DNA of 64,000 nucleotides from NCBI RefSeq assembly GCF_015832195.1, contig NC_052046.1:22002161-22066160 (forward strand). The letters run 5' to 3'. The translations under genes and the position numbers were made by a program. Below are positions 22,201 through 34,296 of the stretch, piece by piece; position 1 is the first letter of the stretch, and every line of letters begins with the position of its first letter. The notes under the pieces are model-generated. The model was not told the DNA's origin and searched no databases. It saw only the letters and a program-made list of their open reading frames with translations. Source of the DNA: Motacilla alba alba (taxonomy: Eukaryota > Chordata > Aves > Passeriformes > Motacillidae).

Positions 22201-24799
22201 CAGCTGTTCTGACCACCTGTATGGTTGATGGTCAGGAAGCTGAGACCACTAGGGGGACAAAACAGTTCTCCATCACCTTCCCAGCCTACTCCAGGCATCT
22301 CAATGTCACAGACAGGGTGGAAGTCATCAGAAGGACAGTGAGGAACTCTGCACATGGGAGGTGCAGTTGTACCCTGCTGCAGTCCATTTAGCCTGTTCTC
22401 TGCTAGACCCACCACTTCAAGAGTAGCCAGATCCTTGCATGCAGTGGTAAAACTATTAAGCATTTGAGTTATGGTTTTTTTGCTCAAGAATCTGGGTAGG
22501 TACCCAGGTAGGCTTCAAAGGAAAAAGAAGACCACTTGAGGGGATGTCTGAACACAAAAGGGGCCTGAATGGCTTCCATCCACCCAATACTACAGAAACC
22601 AGAGAAGCATCTGTTAGCACAGCAAGGCTAGAGAGGGGTGGAATGCTGCTCTACATATTTTTCCCACTCACCGCAGAGGACATAAGGAGAGGCAGTCCAG
22701 TTGACAGAAATAGTTTCCACAATAATATGATAGGTGGGAAAATTTTTTTAGTCTCTAAGCACAAAGAAAATTACATAGGTTTGTGGCTCAGGCCTTTTTT
22801 TGTTGCTGTCTTTGAAGTGGGTTTGTTTTTGTTTTTTTTTTTTAAGGAATAATACATCTTGTCACAGATAGAATGGTTTTTTAAACAGGAATGGAAGAAG
22901 TAGGTCCAGGTCCTCACATATTCTTTATCCCAAATCTGTCCAAGCTGCCATTCTCCACATGTGCATCTCCATATTTTGTGGCCCACATATTCCAGAAGAA
23001 TTTTCAGAAGCAAGTGGCAGAGACTATGCAAACCTGAATGAGCTCTCATGGAAACCTGATCTCCTTTCTGAGCATCTCAAATGGCAGCAAAGCAATTCTG
23101 AATGTTCAGCCCAAATGAGGGTTGAGAGAGAAAAGACAAACAAGGATCAGCTCCCCAAACGCATTACCTGTAACTCGCAGCCAGAGTGATGCTAATCCTG
23201 ACCCAAAATCTGTGCACTATTTTGGGCCACAGGAGCTTGGGTGTCTATGTGGTATCTGTGCTTTGGTCAACCTGAAAGGCAAGTAAAGTGGCTTGCCATT
23301 GGCAGATCCTAATCTTCCAAATCCTGATGGTAACTACTTGCCTCACCTCTCAAGAGAAGGATTGACAGCCACATTCAGGAACCCTTGGAAAAGGCAGAAA
23401 ACAATGCCATACAATGCTGATAATCAGAGCATCTTGGGTATTGCCAGTCAAATTCCCTACAGTTGCCATTATTCCATCTGGAGACTTTCATTTGAAAGAA
23501 TTTCCTGCTTTGCTATAATCTGTCCCAGAGTGGGATTTCACAATGTTATGCCTGTTCAGCAGACTGGCTTATCTCAGCCAGTCTACAATATTAACGAAAC
23601 ACTAGTAACCCAATTTGGCATATGTTGTGGCAGTCACAAGCGATACCCTTCTCCAGGACAGTGAAGGCTTTAAAACAAGTGCCCTTGTTTGGTGAGAGCT
23701 GCAGCTCCTTTGCTGAAGCCTGAATGCTCTGTCAAGAAGATGGGATTCATAAAACACATAGGGTCATGAAAGAAGCAAAGATTCCCTTTCAGAAACAGTC
23801 ATTTTCAGAAAAGAAAATAACTCATTATACTAACAGTGACTTCCCCCCCCCTTTTTCTACTTTTTTTTTTCCCAGCAGAGTACATAGTGCACAGATGAAA
23901 TGGGCCAAGATGCTACAGAAGGGATAAACAGGGAGATATTTAACTCCCAGAGTAGGCTGCTCCATCAGAGGTGAAAAGTTAAATGCACCCTACAGCAAGC
24001 GTTCAACTAGTAAAGATTAAAATTAATATCTTGGCAAGATACTTCTGGGAGTATTATGGAGAGTGATTAATGCAGTATTCTTTAGCTGTCATTACCTCCC
24101 CCACCCACACCCCAAAAACTTGACCATCTGCATTTCTTCATTTTATTTTTATTATTTTAAGATTGTTATCACTATACTGATTTGACTGCAGCTTCTGACC
24201 AGAGAAAGAGCACAGCCATCATGCCTGTGTTCAGACAGACCTGCCAGCTATGGAGGAATGGATCAGCATGAGCAGGAAGGAGAGGACTGGAGTCAGGACG
24301 TGCTATGCAATTAAAGTAACTATCTACTCAAGACAAAAGCAAGCTTCACAGGTTTGCATTTCTAGTCGTGTTAGAATATGTGGAACATATTCACAATATG
24401 GGAAGCTTTGTCACTGCTTGCTGCTTTAAAATAAAGTGGGGAGTGTGCACTTCTTTCCTTAGAGAAAATCTTTCTGATTTGGTCAGCAAGAGTGATATCA
24501 CATGAATGATAGGTATTGTCTATGGGATCACACAGGCCATTTCACACTGGCTTTCTGCTTGGGAACTTGCCTCGAGAACTTCATGTGTACAACTAAAACC
24601 TCTAGTGTCCCAGCATTTTGAGACTGCCTGGTATAGTTTTAAAGGAGTAAAAAAAAGGCTTCAGTAGTCTATCCAAGACAGATCTGATTCTTACTGGGCA
24701 CTAGTGTAGAAGAGAAGATTCTGGAACAAAGAATTTAAGCATATGATTGTACCCCAAAAATGAAAGTTTCCAGGGATTCCATGGGATGTAAATAAAGTT
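19222..24799. other. Unique non-coding sequence, no gene recognised
   Basis: The longest ORF is 162 codons (minus strand, 21999-22487). It has no domain or repeat that I recognise, and a 64-codon ORF overlaps it on the other strand. A splice-acceptor-like TTCTTTTGCAG occurs at about 20038-20048 without further exon support. A pyrimidine tract lies at 23841-23873. Nothing else stands out. Confidence 0.6.
23841..23873. repeat. Pyrimidine low-complexity tract
   Basis: A C run is followed by T runs (TTCCCCCCCCCC, then TTTTTCTAC, then ten T and CCC). It ends in CAGCAG, so it resembles a splice acceptor, but no exon follows. Confidence 0.85.
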
Positions 24800-25386
24800 A
24801 TAGAATCATAGAATTGTCTAGCTTGGAAAAGACCTATGAGATTATCAATTCCAACAGTTAACCCAGCATTGCCAAGTCCACCACTTGACCACATCCCAAA
24901 GTGCCACACCGACATGTCTTTTAAGTACTTCCAGGAATGGTGACTCAAACACTTCCTTGGGCAGCCTGTTTTTCCTAATACCTAATCAGAACCTCTTCTG
25001 GTAAAGCTTAAGAATATTTCCTCTTGTCCTGGCACTGCTGCCTGGGAGAAGGGGACAATCCCCACCTGCCTACAGCCTCCTTTCAGGCAGTTGTAGAGAG
25101 TGATATGGTCTCCCCTGAGCCTCCTTTTCTCCAAGCAAAACAACCCCAGCTCCCACAGCTGGTCCTCACGGAGTTTGTCCTCCAGACACTTTACCTGCTC
25201 CATTGCCCTTCTCCATTGCCGCCTCAACATCCTTTTTGTGGCGAGGGGCCCAGAACTAGACAAACGACTCGAGGTATGCCTCACCAGTGCTGAATACAGG
25301 GAGAAAATCCTTGCCCTGGTCCTTCTGGCCATGCTATTGCTGGTACACACCAGAATACCACTGGCTTTCTTGGTCGACAGGGATCC
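24800..25386 (-). mobile_element. CR1 LINE, about 590 bp of 3' region
   Basis: The longest clean CR1 copy in the window. It starts ATAGAATCATAGAATTGTC (reverse complement of the 3' end) and runs through the 3' UTR into the C-terminal part of ORF2. The minus-strand reading frame 24982-25350 includes LYSALVRHT, LEDKLREDQLWELGLF, LEKRRLRGDHITLYNCLKGG and an ARLFSQ-like block. These are the standard ORF2 C-terminal landmarks downstream of the RT domain. It is 5'-truncated near 25386. The well-preserved frame suggests a fairly young insertion, though it lacks RT and endonuclease and cannot move by itself. Confidence 0.95.
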
Positions 25387-25686
25387 TTAGGAAAAACACC
25401 TAGAGAAAATATCCCCTCTAGTTTCCAATGGGTAAATGGCATTTTGTTTGCAAGCAGTCCCCGTGTCTGTGTTCAGTTCCTTGAACATTTCCCAGAAGAA
25501 TGCAGACCTGAAATATTCCCACAGCACCTCATTAACCCTTCCTGCTGTAGGAGCCAAGCAGCCTCCTTACTGGCCACCTGCAGACAACCTAGGCCATGTC
25601 TGCACACCTTTGTTTGCCCCCCTACATCCAATGCCATGCCCTGTGGTACTTGGAGGAAACCTTCAGCTTCCTTTTCAGAAACCTTC

Positions 25687-25718
25687 CTAAACATCACCGC
25701 CAATGAGGTGATGTTTAG
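25687..25718. repeat. Perfect 12-bp inverted repeat, 8-nt loop
   Basis: CTAAACATCACC (25687-25698) pairs exactly with GGTGATGTTTAG (25707-25718) across the loop GCCAATGA. It lies about 300 bp beyond the truncated end of the neighbouring CR1 copy, outside it. Confidence 0.93.
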
Positions 25719-28646
25719 CAGAGGGCAGATGTCCTCTCATAAACTTTAGTGGGGCTGTAAGTTTGCTGAGCACATGATGTCCATGTGCATAGGCAGGCCA
25801 GTCTGGCTTTGGACAAAAATCATCAGCACAAATATGACGCACCCTCCCTAGGCATATGGCACTTTTTCTACCCTTTAAAAAGAGGCTCTTGTTTCAGTCA
25901 GTATTAATTTTAAATTTAGCCCTTGGTTGATACACCAATACAAAATCACTAGTCTGTGTATTTTACTTACTCAGATCCATGCAATTCCATGGTATCAATA
26001 GAAATGTATGAATCAGCTGCACAGGACTGGGTAATAATTTCTGTATATTCAGACTAAAAGTCTTGTTTTTCACACTGTTAATATTTTAGTCTTAGAAAGG
26101 ATTTTGGTGACTCTGGCTAGAGGGCTTTATGCTTTATCTACTTATAATGTTTTAGGACAAAAAACCCCTCCCCAACCTTACAACAATCTGAACAAAATAT
26201 TCATTATCCTATTGACAGATCTGCTTAATACAATATGTTGTTCTGTCCTCAGTCCAGCCAAGACATCTGTTTTCTTGGCTTTATGGTACTTAGCAAAATG
26301 AATCATTTGCCTCCAGTCATTTAGTGTCCCGGTGTGTTATGCTGCCTAACTCTCAGGAAAATTCCACCCAGTCTTCTCCAGATAATCCAGCCATGCTGCA
26401 CTCCTTACTCTCATAGCAGCAGCAGTGGGATCTGCCTATCTCCTCCTCAGTCAGGACAAACCCCCAAGATCTCTAGTTACAAAGTCTCCCCTGTTGCCTG
26501 CACAAATTGTTCCTCCCCAGACACATGAAGCCTGTTTAGGAACACCATTGTGGGGCTCTGCTGGTCCCTATAGCTATGTAGGTATTAATAAAGGAAAATA
26601 AGGAATAAATAAAAACTATTAATAAATTGTTTCCTTCTTTGGTTCTCATAGCACAGCTCAGAGATGCCTGTCTCTATAAAACAGCATTGAACCCACTTTT
26701 GGGAATACCTCAGACTATCCCCTGGGGCATGCCCCAGGACTGTGCTCACAGTAGAAAGGACCCACAGACATGTAAGGGGTGGGGGCCTTTGCCCTCCTGT
26801 GTTTTCTAGTCCATGAAACAAAGCATCTGATGGGATGTAGCCAGTGTACATCTCAGCAGTCCCTGCTGCCTGCAGACAGCATGGCTGGCTGAGGGTTCTC
26901 TCAGCAAGGAGCAGGACAAGGTGGGACACCCTGGCCAAAACACATTTGCATGCATGGCTGACTTTCTTCTGCATATTAACCCCCATAAAAAGTTGTTTTT
27001 GTTTAAATTATCCAAAGCTGTTCAGCGGAGCATCAGTGAGTGATGAGGTAGTGATCTATGGGTCTGGAAAATGAATTTTTACAGGCTTCATAATGGATCG
27101 GGATTGAACTATGACTCCAGGTGCTGGGAAGAGCAGTACTATGGGGCCAGAGCAAGAAAATCCTTCTGGCATGGTGGACTACCTTCTCTACCCATGGGGA
27201 TTTGTAGGAGGTCTCTGTACATGCTTAAAGCCCAGGCAGGTGAGGCAGAAAGCAAAGGCAACCCAGGGCTAAGACCAGACATCATCTGGTGGGGACAGCA
27301 CAGAGGCTTGCAGCCTAGGCTCTACCCTGAGGAAAAGCTCCACTTCCCTTCACACCTCTCACATGGTTCTGGGAAAAGGCCAGGACTGCCCCAGCTGAAG
27401 GACACCTACTCTATATTCATTCCTGCAAATCCTCTGCCATTCAGAAGTGAGGGAGGTAAGAGGACCTGCCAAAGACTAGGTTTGGAACCCAAAGCCAATT
27501 ACTTGCATACGTCTTCCACACAAAGATTTTGCTGCTCTCCCTGCACCAAATTTGCGTCTCCTAGGTATGCTCCAACTGTAACACCACTATCCTCTGGTTT
27601 TCAAGTCTTAGAAAAAAGCCAGAGCAGGAGACAGACTCACATTTCAGAGGGAGCATGGCAGGACACAGGCAGTGGCCTGCCAGCAGATGGGCCACTGTGT
27701 CCCCTGAACGGGGACTTGACTTGTCACGAGAAGCCCATCCTAATACAGCTGTAGACACTCCATGAACTCCTCTCCCCCTGACCACAGAGGCAATAATTTC
27801 AGTTTTCTGTAGCAGAGGTTTTTAGAGATCTTAACTATAAGCTCCTGGGGAGTTCCCAGCTGTATGTCAGGCTGATCACAGAGCAAGATGCTATTTATAA
27901 TCTATGGTACTAAGTGCTAGTGAGGAACAAGGGTAAATGTTACAGCACTGCTTAAGCAGCCTTCTCATATCAGCTGGCCTTGAGCAAATCTGGCAAAATC
28001 TGTCTTTGGGCCTCCGCTGTGTATTCAAGGACCTGAAAATAAAGAGGGAGTCTCAGAAACAATATGTCTTTGACAGGGCTGTTGCTGTTTTCTGGCTGTA
28101 AGTGCTGGTGCCAGGAACTTAAAATTCTTGTTTGTAAGACAGAAAATGCCAAATACCTAATGACAAAAGAAAACAGTAAATCTAACAGTTCTGAGGTTTT
28201 TCTCAAGATGTTTGGAGAGCTTAATTCATTAAGTGGTAAAAATAGGTAGCTCAGTATCCAGAACAGTATGAAGGCTTGGAGTACCACCAATCAGAAGTTG
28301 GAATGGAAAATAAACTGAACTTTTTTACTGTCAAAATCAGGCAAATATTCTCTTCTGCCATTGTTCAAAAGAAAACTGGACCACTTTTGGATAACTTGTG
28401 CTTTAAACACTCAAGTGGCATAGCTCATCCATAGTCATTTACCCAGAGACCACTCCATTTTGATCAACTGATTATGGAATTAAAATGTTTCGCTGTAAGA
28501 AAAGAAGAGAAAGAGCAATCAGCATCACTGGGGACCAATTCTGATCTTTTGACCTATGTTGCCAAAGGAAAGGAATGTCTGACCAAAGAGACATATGACA
28601 ATTTACTAACTGCCACAGCTCTGCTGACCACCCTTGCCTTTTGGGA

Positions 28647-28676
28647 AAGTTCTCTGGCTTCCAGGCCAGAGAACTT
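28647..28676. repeat. Perfect 12-bp inverted repeat, 6-nt loop
   Basis: AAGTTCTCTGGC (28647-28658) is exactly complementary to GCCAGAGAACTT (28665-28676) with loop TTCCAG. Two further G-C pairs are possible across a one-base bulge. Confidence 0.93.
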
Positions 28677-28777
28677 CCAGGCTCAAGTGTTGTGCACTGT
28701 ATAAAGAGGTGCTCTGTGATTTATTGAATACACAAATGAAAAATCACAAAAAATCCCTCTGAATAGTCAGAGAGGAA

Positions 28778-28789
28778 AAAAAAAAAAAG
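28778..28789. repeat. Short A-rich tract
   Basis: A run of about a dozen A residues within the sequence GAGAGG...GTGAGA. Simple sequence only. Confidence 0.7.
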
Positions 28790-30999
28790 TGAGATTTTTG
28801 CCTTTGGACAGAGCAGCCTTTCTACTTCAAACTTCTGCCTTGACAATTGGGGGTTTCTTGACTTTTCCCAAATACCCTTGCATATTTAAACCATGATAGG
28901 ACTTGCTGAATGCATCTATGGCAAGGCATTAATTTGTCTCTTCTCCCAATTAAACTTCATACAAAATCTACACATGTAAATCTTGGTATTAAACATTTCA
29001 AAAGGACTAATAATTCCTTGTTTGGTCAGCTCCCATCCTTTAAGTAAAATGTGTTTAGTGCTCAGCCACTGCCCTGCCCTAGGCTGTGGACATGAGAGAG
29101 CAGATCTGTTTTACTCTTTCCCATTTAAACTAGAAATTTTTAGACGGTGCCTAGTTTACCAAAAACTATATTTCTAGAATGTTTCATGTAGGAGCAAAGA
29201 CTGCAAAAAAACCCTTCTGTGTTGCAGAATATGGTCCACCAGAGACAGTGGCACCATTCAAGCCCTTTCATAAAGAGACTTACCCTCTATGTTCTTTTTG
29301 ACAGGCTATTCCAGACCAGAACAAATTGGAAGCTTGAGATTAAGAGGTAAATGGAAGGGGAAAAAATATTGTAGCATGGTATTGCTGCTGTTCAAAACAA
29401 ACTAATATTTGCAGCCAGCTTTCCCAGGTCACCAACTTAATTCTCCCAGCTCAGTAGGATATTGCAAAGTGATTAGTCCAAATGCTTAACCTCAATTCTG
29501 GATGCTGCAGATTGCTTCTAAGAGGAAGCAAAATTGACATTTTATTCAAGACTTTGTCTAGTACAGTATGACTTTTGTTATGAAGCACTGACAAATGTCC
29601 TACTTTCCCCACTGTTGTGGGGCACTTCTCCATTCATCTCTCTAGGCCTTTTGCTGTCCAAAACTGGTGAAAAAAAATGTACAGTTCCTTGGCCTTTTTC
29701 TTCCTTCTGACACTCCCTTGATTCCATGGGTACCACCAACTAGATCTATTGTGATTTAACTTGAGTAGAATTGCACTTTTCTCTCACTTCATCCTTAGAT
29801 ATGATATCTACCATCTTCAGCAGAGTATATGATTTCTCACATATATAAGAAATACTAAAAGAGTCACCCCTTTTTGAGCATAAGTGCATTATAGCTCATA
29901 ACTTCAAATATCCATACCTCTCTGTGTCATCCCTCAGCTGAAATATGTCACCACGAATACTATCAAACCCTGGGAACTTCTCCCATTGCTTACCCAGATA
30001 TTAAATGGCAAAAGACTGCACTTTGTCCTATGGTCAGTGATTTGCTTCCATCTATCCCTCTTTCAGTGTCTTACCAAAAGGCCACTGATAATCTAAGCAA
30101 ACAACTATTCTTATGATTGTCTGTTCTACCAAGCCTCAACAGCTTTGTTTCATCAGGTGCATTGGGCTGTACAGACGACAATGTAAGGGACATTTTGGTG
30201 ATATCTCTGTAGATACAATATCCCAATCCACAGGATTGCCTGTTGTACCCCACTGCCTCAGTTTGTCCTCTCCTCTCCTACAGAAAGCCATGCATGCACC
30301 TATTCTCATTTGTTAGAACATAGCCCCAGAGCCTGAGAGGGTGCTGTCAGAAAAAAAAGGTTTTAAAATAATTTACAGCTGTTCTGGAGTCTTTTTACAA
30401 AGTAACACAAGCTAATATGAAAATTATGTCTTGCTTTAAGTATATAATCTATTTCATTTATTTTAGGGTTGCTGAATGAATAATGTCTGTCCTCTTTAGA
30501 AGTAGAAGCCTCTAAAGGACATCTGGAGGATCTACCATCCATTGCATTTTTCAAGTAGCTCTGTGACACATCAGCTGGTATCAGTAATCTGATCTATGTA
30601 AAAGAGGCCCAAAAGATGTCTTTCCATACCGTTTTCTTCAGCTTGCCCTGATACAGCTCCCTTTTTGTTTTGCTATGCTTCTTAAATGGTCATCTTGGCA
30701 AGGGCAACACTTGCAAGTCCCTCTTGCTTCTTAGAGAATGAAGTAATTTGTATCCATTATTTACCCTAATATCTCTGGCTCTCTAAAACTCATATCTTTA
30801 ACCTTTTGATTTCTCCTTTATGCCTAATGTGGCAACAGTCTGCTCCATTCCAAGGTAATTGCTGTACTGGGATGTATGTTTATTGGTAAACATGAAGGAC
30901 ATTTGAGGGGAAAATGGAGGTTTGAGACGTAATAAAACTTTGGGTTACCTCTTGATCATACAAATTTTGCCCAGAATCTGCAGGGCAGTTGTGGGGGCT

Positions 31000-31478
31000 C
31001 TGGGAAGCACAAGAAAGATGTGGACCTGTGAGAAAGAGTCCAGAGAATGGCCATAAAAATAATCAGAGAGATGGAGCTACTCTCTTGTGGGGACACACTG
31101 GGGAAGTTAGGACTATTTAAGCTGGAGAAGAGAAGGTTGCAGGGAGATCTTATAGCACCTTCTAATACCTGAAGGGAGCTTACAAGAGAGCTGGAGAGGG
31201 ACTTCTTGACAGGCCAGTGATAGGACAAGGGGCAGTAGCTTCAAACTGCACAAGAGTAGGTTTCGATTAGATATTAGGAAAAAATTATTTATTGTGAGAG
31301 TAATGACACTGGAACATATTGCCAAGAAAGGCTCCATTTGTGAAAGAGTTCTAGGCCAGGTGCTGGACAGGGCTTTGAGCAACCTGGTCTAGTGGAAGGT
31401 GTCCCTGCCCATGGCAGGGGGTAGAAACTAGATGGTCTTTCAGGACCCTTCCAACTAAAACCACTCTATGATTCTATG
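31000..31478 (+). mobile_element. CR1 LINE, about 480 bp of 3' region
   Basis: Plus-orientation CR1. Near 31010 it has a block like KKDxDLxExVQR, followed by MELLSCGDTLGKLGLFKLEKRRLQGDL-type coding sequence, read in pieces because of stops. Next come the 'gtaggtttcgattagatattagg' region (about 31255-31280), the block TGGTCTAGTGGAAGGTGTCC (31386 onward) and the terminus CTCTATGATTCTATGA. The ORF2 C-terminus is broken by several stop codons, so it is an old, inactive copy, more decayed than the one at 24.8 kb. Confidence 0.94.
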
Positions 31479-34130
31479 AAAAGAAAGCCATATACACAGT
31501 AAAAGATGGTCTCAGTATATCCCTCTGAAAAGTCAAAGTCCAGTTTGAGAACAATGATGAGAGAGGGTGAACTCTGGAGGAATAAGAGACATAAAACTAA
31601 GTAACAGGTATGCCTTTATATTCCATGTTGTCATCCTCCCCATAGGAGAGAAAAGCAAATTGGAGAGGTACCTTTTCTAGTATGTACTTCTCACATTCCC
31701 AACTCAGAGTGAGACGCTACTGGAGTGCCAGACATAGAATGGGGGGTTGATGTAGAGACAGAATCATTCTACAAATTAGGGCAATTCAAAACCCACAAAT
31801 CATCGTGACAAGCAAAGGAATTAACCCTGATTATTAGTGGAGACTAGAAGCCAAATGTCAAAGCCAAGGACACAGCCCCATTTGGGGCTGCAGATTTTCC
31901 CGCTGATTGTAAAAGCAGAGAAAATATGATGCAATCCCAGGCCTCCAGATGGAGAATGGGGTTAATCCACTAGAAAAAAAGGTATATAAGTATCCAAAAT
32001 CAGGGAAAGGAGGAATCAGATTTCTCCTGTCCAATCAGAATAGAGAATAAAAGATACAGAATTAAAATATGAAGCCTCATATGGCCTATTTTGGGTATAT
32101 TGTATATGGAGCAATTTTGTTGCTGGCTTCCACAGACTTTAATACTCTAATCATTTACTGAAATGGAGAGCTGTTGCAGAAGAATATCCAGTTATAAGGT
32201 GGCAGCTGCAGCACTAACTGCTACTGATCCTGTCCACCAGTGCTGAGGCCATATGCTACTGGAGATTTTTGTTTCTGGCAGTGTCCCTGTGTTCTGCCTC
32301 CTCTACCCACAGCCTCCTTGATGCACACAGTTTGAGCATGAGGCAGTGTGTCAGCAGGATGAGAAACAGGCTGGTGTCCACAGAAAGACTGAAAATGGGA
32401 ACAGGGGCCTTTAGATCACAAGCAGCTGCTATCTGAGCTTGCACAACAGCTTAAGAGAGAAATCAAGACCAAATTAAAGATGGCATATTTTTCACTAAAA
32501 TCATAAGCAGGCACATGGGCCTCTTCTTTAGTAGCTCAGCTGTGCACATCCTTATGCACATCCAAACTCTGCTCTCCCACAGACACACACAGAGTTTCAC
32601 ATGTGGTGTAATGGAATGCCTCTGCCAGCGAACCAGGAGTGTAAATTATTCTGCTTTGATGGCAAAACTACAATTACATTAGGAAGAAAACTGAATAGAG
32701 AAAAAAAATCAGGCTATTGTCATATAAAATGTTGGCCTGTGCTATTATTTGAATAGAAGACTACCAAAACAAAAGCCAGTTGTTCCAGAAAATCATTTTA
32801 GTGATTTAGTATATAATAGTTTTCCAAGTCAATATTGAAATCCTGCTCCAGAAGATGATTAGGAAGAGCTATGCTGTTAGAGGATCTGTAAAAGAAAGTG
32901 CTCTTTAAAAGGTCCCATGGCACCTTATGTGAGAGCAAGAGACATTAATCAAAGTGTCCAGAAAAAAATCTGTATCTTGACTATTCAGAAAATGCTTAGA
33001 GTTCTCTGCAGTTTTTCATTTTTATTTTCTTTCCTGAATTATTGGGTGCTGTTGCTGTGCTCTGCTCAGCACTTTCCCAGATTTCATCCTGCCAGTGGCT
33101 CCATACATTAGTGAAAGAAAGCACATTAAACCATGCCTTCCAAATAATGAGTGACTTACACAGATATTCCAAGTATTACTTTTATTCCACAAGACTGTGG
33201 ACACTTATGTCAACAAGAAAAGCTACTTTTCCAAGCTTTATCAAGTTTACGCAAAACACTATTGGAATTCAATCTGCATTCATCTTCTTACAAAGTCTTA
33301 GATCCTAACTCAGCAAAGCACTTCAAACTGGTTAATGATTGCACTGATTTTAACCCACAAGTAAAATTAGGACTGTATTTCATTAGTTGGATACTTTATC
33401 AGCACTTTATTTGTCTGAATTCCATCTAAAAGTGCTCCAGAGAAGGAAATGGAATCTTTAAATGACTGATGTTAGTCTGAGTAAAGGCTGAAAACTGCAT
33501 TTGTCCCACTTATTCATTAGAGACTTGCAAAAAATTCCCACCTCAGCATGGTCAGTGCATGACTTGACTGTAGCAATGCCAAAATTTTGCTCCTGTGTTC
33601 AAGTTCTGGTGTGTCTGGGTCTTTGCTCTTGGTTTGTAATATTGCCCATGTAATCACTTGCAATGCGGAGGATAAAAACCAAGCTTTCTTAGGTACTTTC
33701 ATACAGACTCCTGTTTGGTAGATGCTGTTACCTATTGAAATAGTATATTGCCAGTAAAAAGAGTGCTTGAACAAACCTGCATTTTTGGGCCTGTGCCATT
33801 CTCTCAGACCCCCTTTAATGTCACTTTGAAGGGTTAAAACGAAGCCTGCGACATTCAGCAAGAGCTGGCACTGGCAGCAGGAAGCTTGTACCTGTGAGGG
33901 TTAATGTAGTTCCCATTGCATAATCCTGGGAGAACAGTTTAGGAAGGAATAGAGTTTTATCCTTCTTCCAAGTCTCATCACTACCTATTTAGCACAGGTG
34001 CATTCACCTCTGAGGTGTCAGTGATTTTGACTTAATTGTCTGCCTTGCAAGGCTTAAAACAAAAAGACCTTTTCATTTTTTCTCACCTGCTGCACTTTAT
34101 CATGGCAGGAACACCCCATAAACTGAAAAC
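31479..34130. other. Unique non-coding sequence, no gene recognised
   Basis: The largest ORF is 114 codons (minus strand, 33517-33861), with no recognised domain. No repeats of note. Confidence 0.6.
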
Positions 34131-34236
34131 CAGAAAGTTTTGCATTGGAAAGGACATTAAAGATCATCTAGTTCCAGCCATTATCATTGGCAGGGACACT
34201 TTCCACTAGACTTCATTGCTCAAAGCCCATTCAGAC
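34131..34236 (-). mobile_element. CR1 LINE 3' fragment, diverged
   Basis: The run GCATTGGAAAGGACATTAAA, the phrase AGATCATCTAGTTCCAGCC and the block CAGGGACACTTTCCACTAGA are the reverse complement of a CR1 3' UTR. The terminal ATAGAATCATAG block is missing or mutated beyond recognition, so both ends are approximate. Only about 100 bp remains. Confidence 0.85.
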
Positions 34237-34296
34237 TTATAAGAAGTAATACCCAAAGCTCATTTATTCTTTAAATCTTTCCTGAAGCTTTCCTTT

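Larger units (their letters stand above)
25387..30999. other. Unique non-coding sequence; holds the longest ORF (27071-27754)
   Basis: The plus-strand ORF at 27071-27754 (227 codons, starting MNFYRLHNG) is the longest in the window. Its product is Ser/Pro/Gly-rich with scattered Cys and has no signal peptide, membrane segment, repeat or family motif that I recognise. It sits in a moderately GC-rich patch, where long chance ORFs are more likely. There is a weak acceptor-like TTTTTACAG just after the ATG (about 27077-27085), but no donor or promoter is evident. I do not call a gene. The rest of the interval is unique DNA. Confidence 0.5.

Noticed and set aside
21999..22487. 162-codon minus-strand ORF with Cys-rich C-terminus
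   Set aside because: The Cys spacing fits no known module, and there is an overlapping ORF on the opposite strand.
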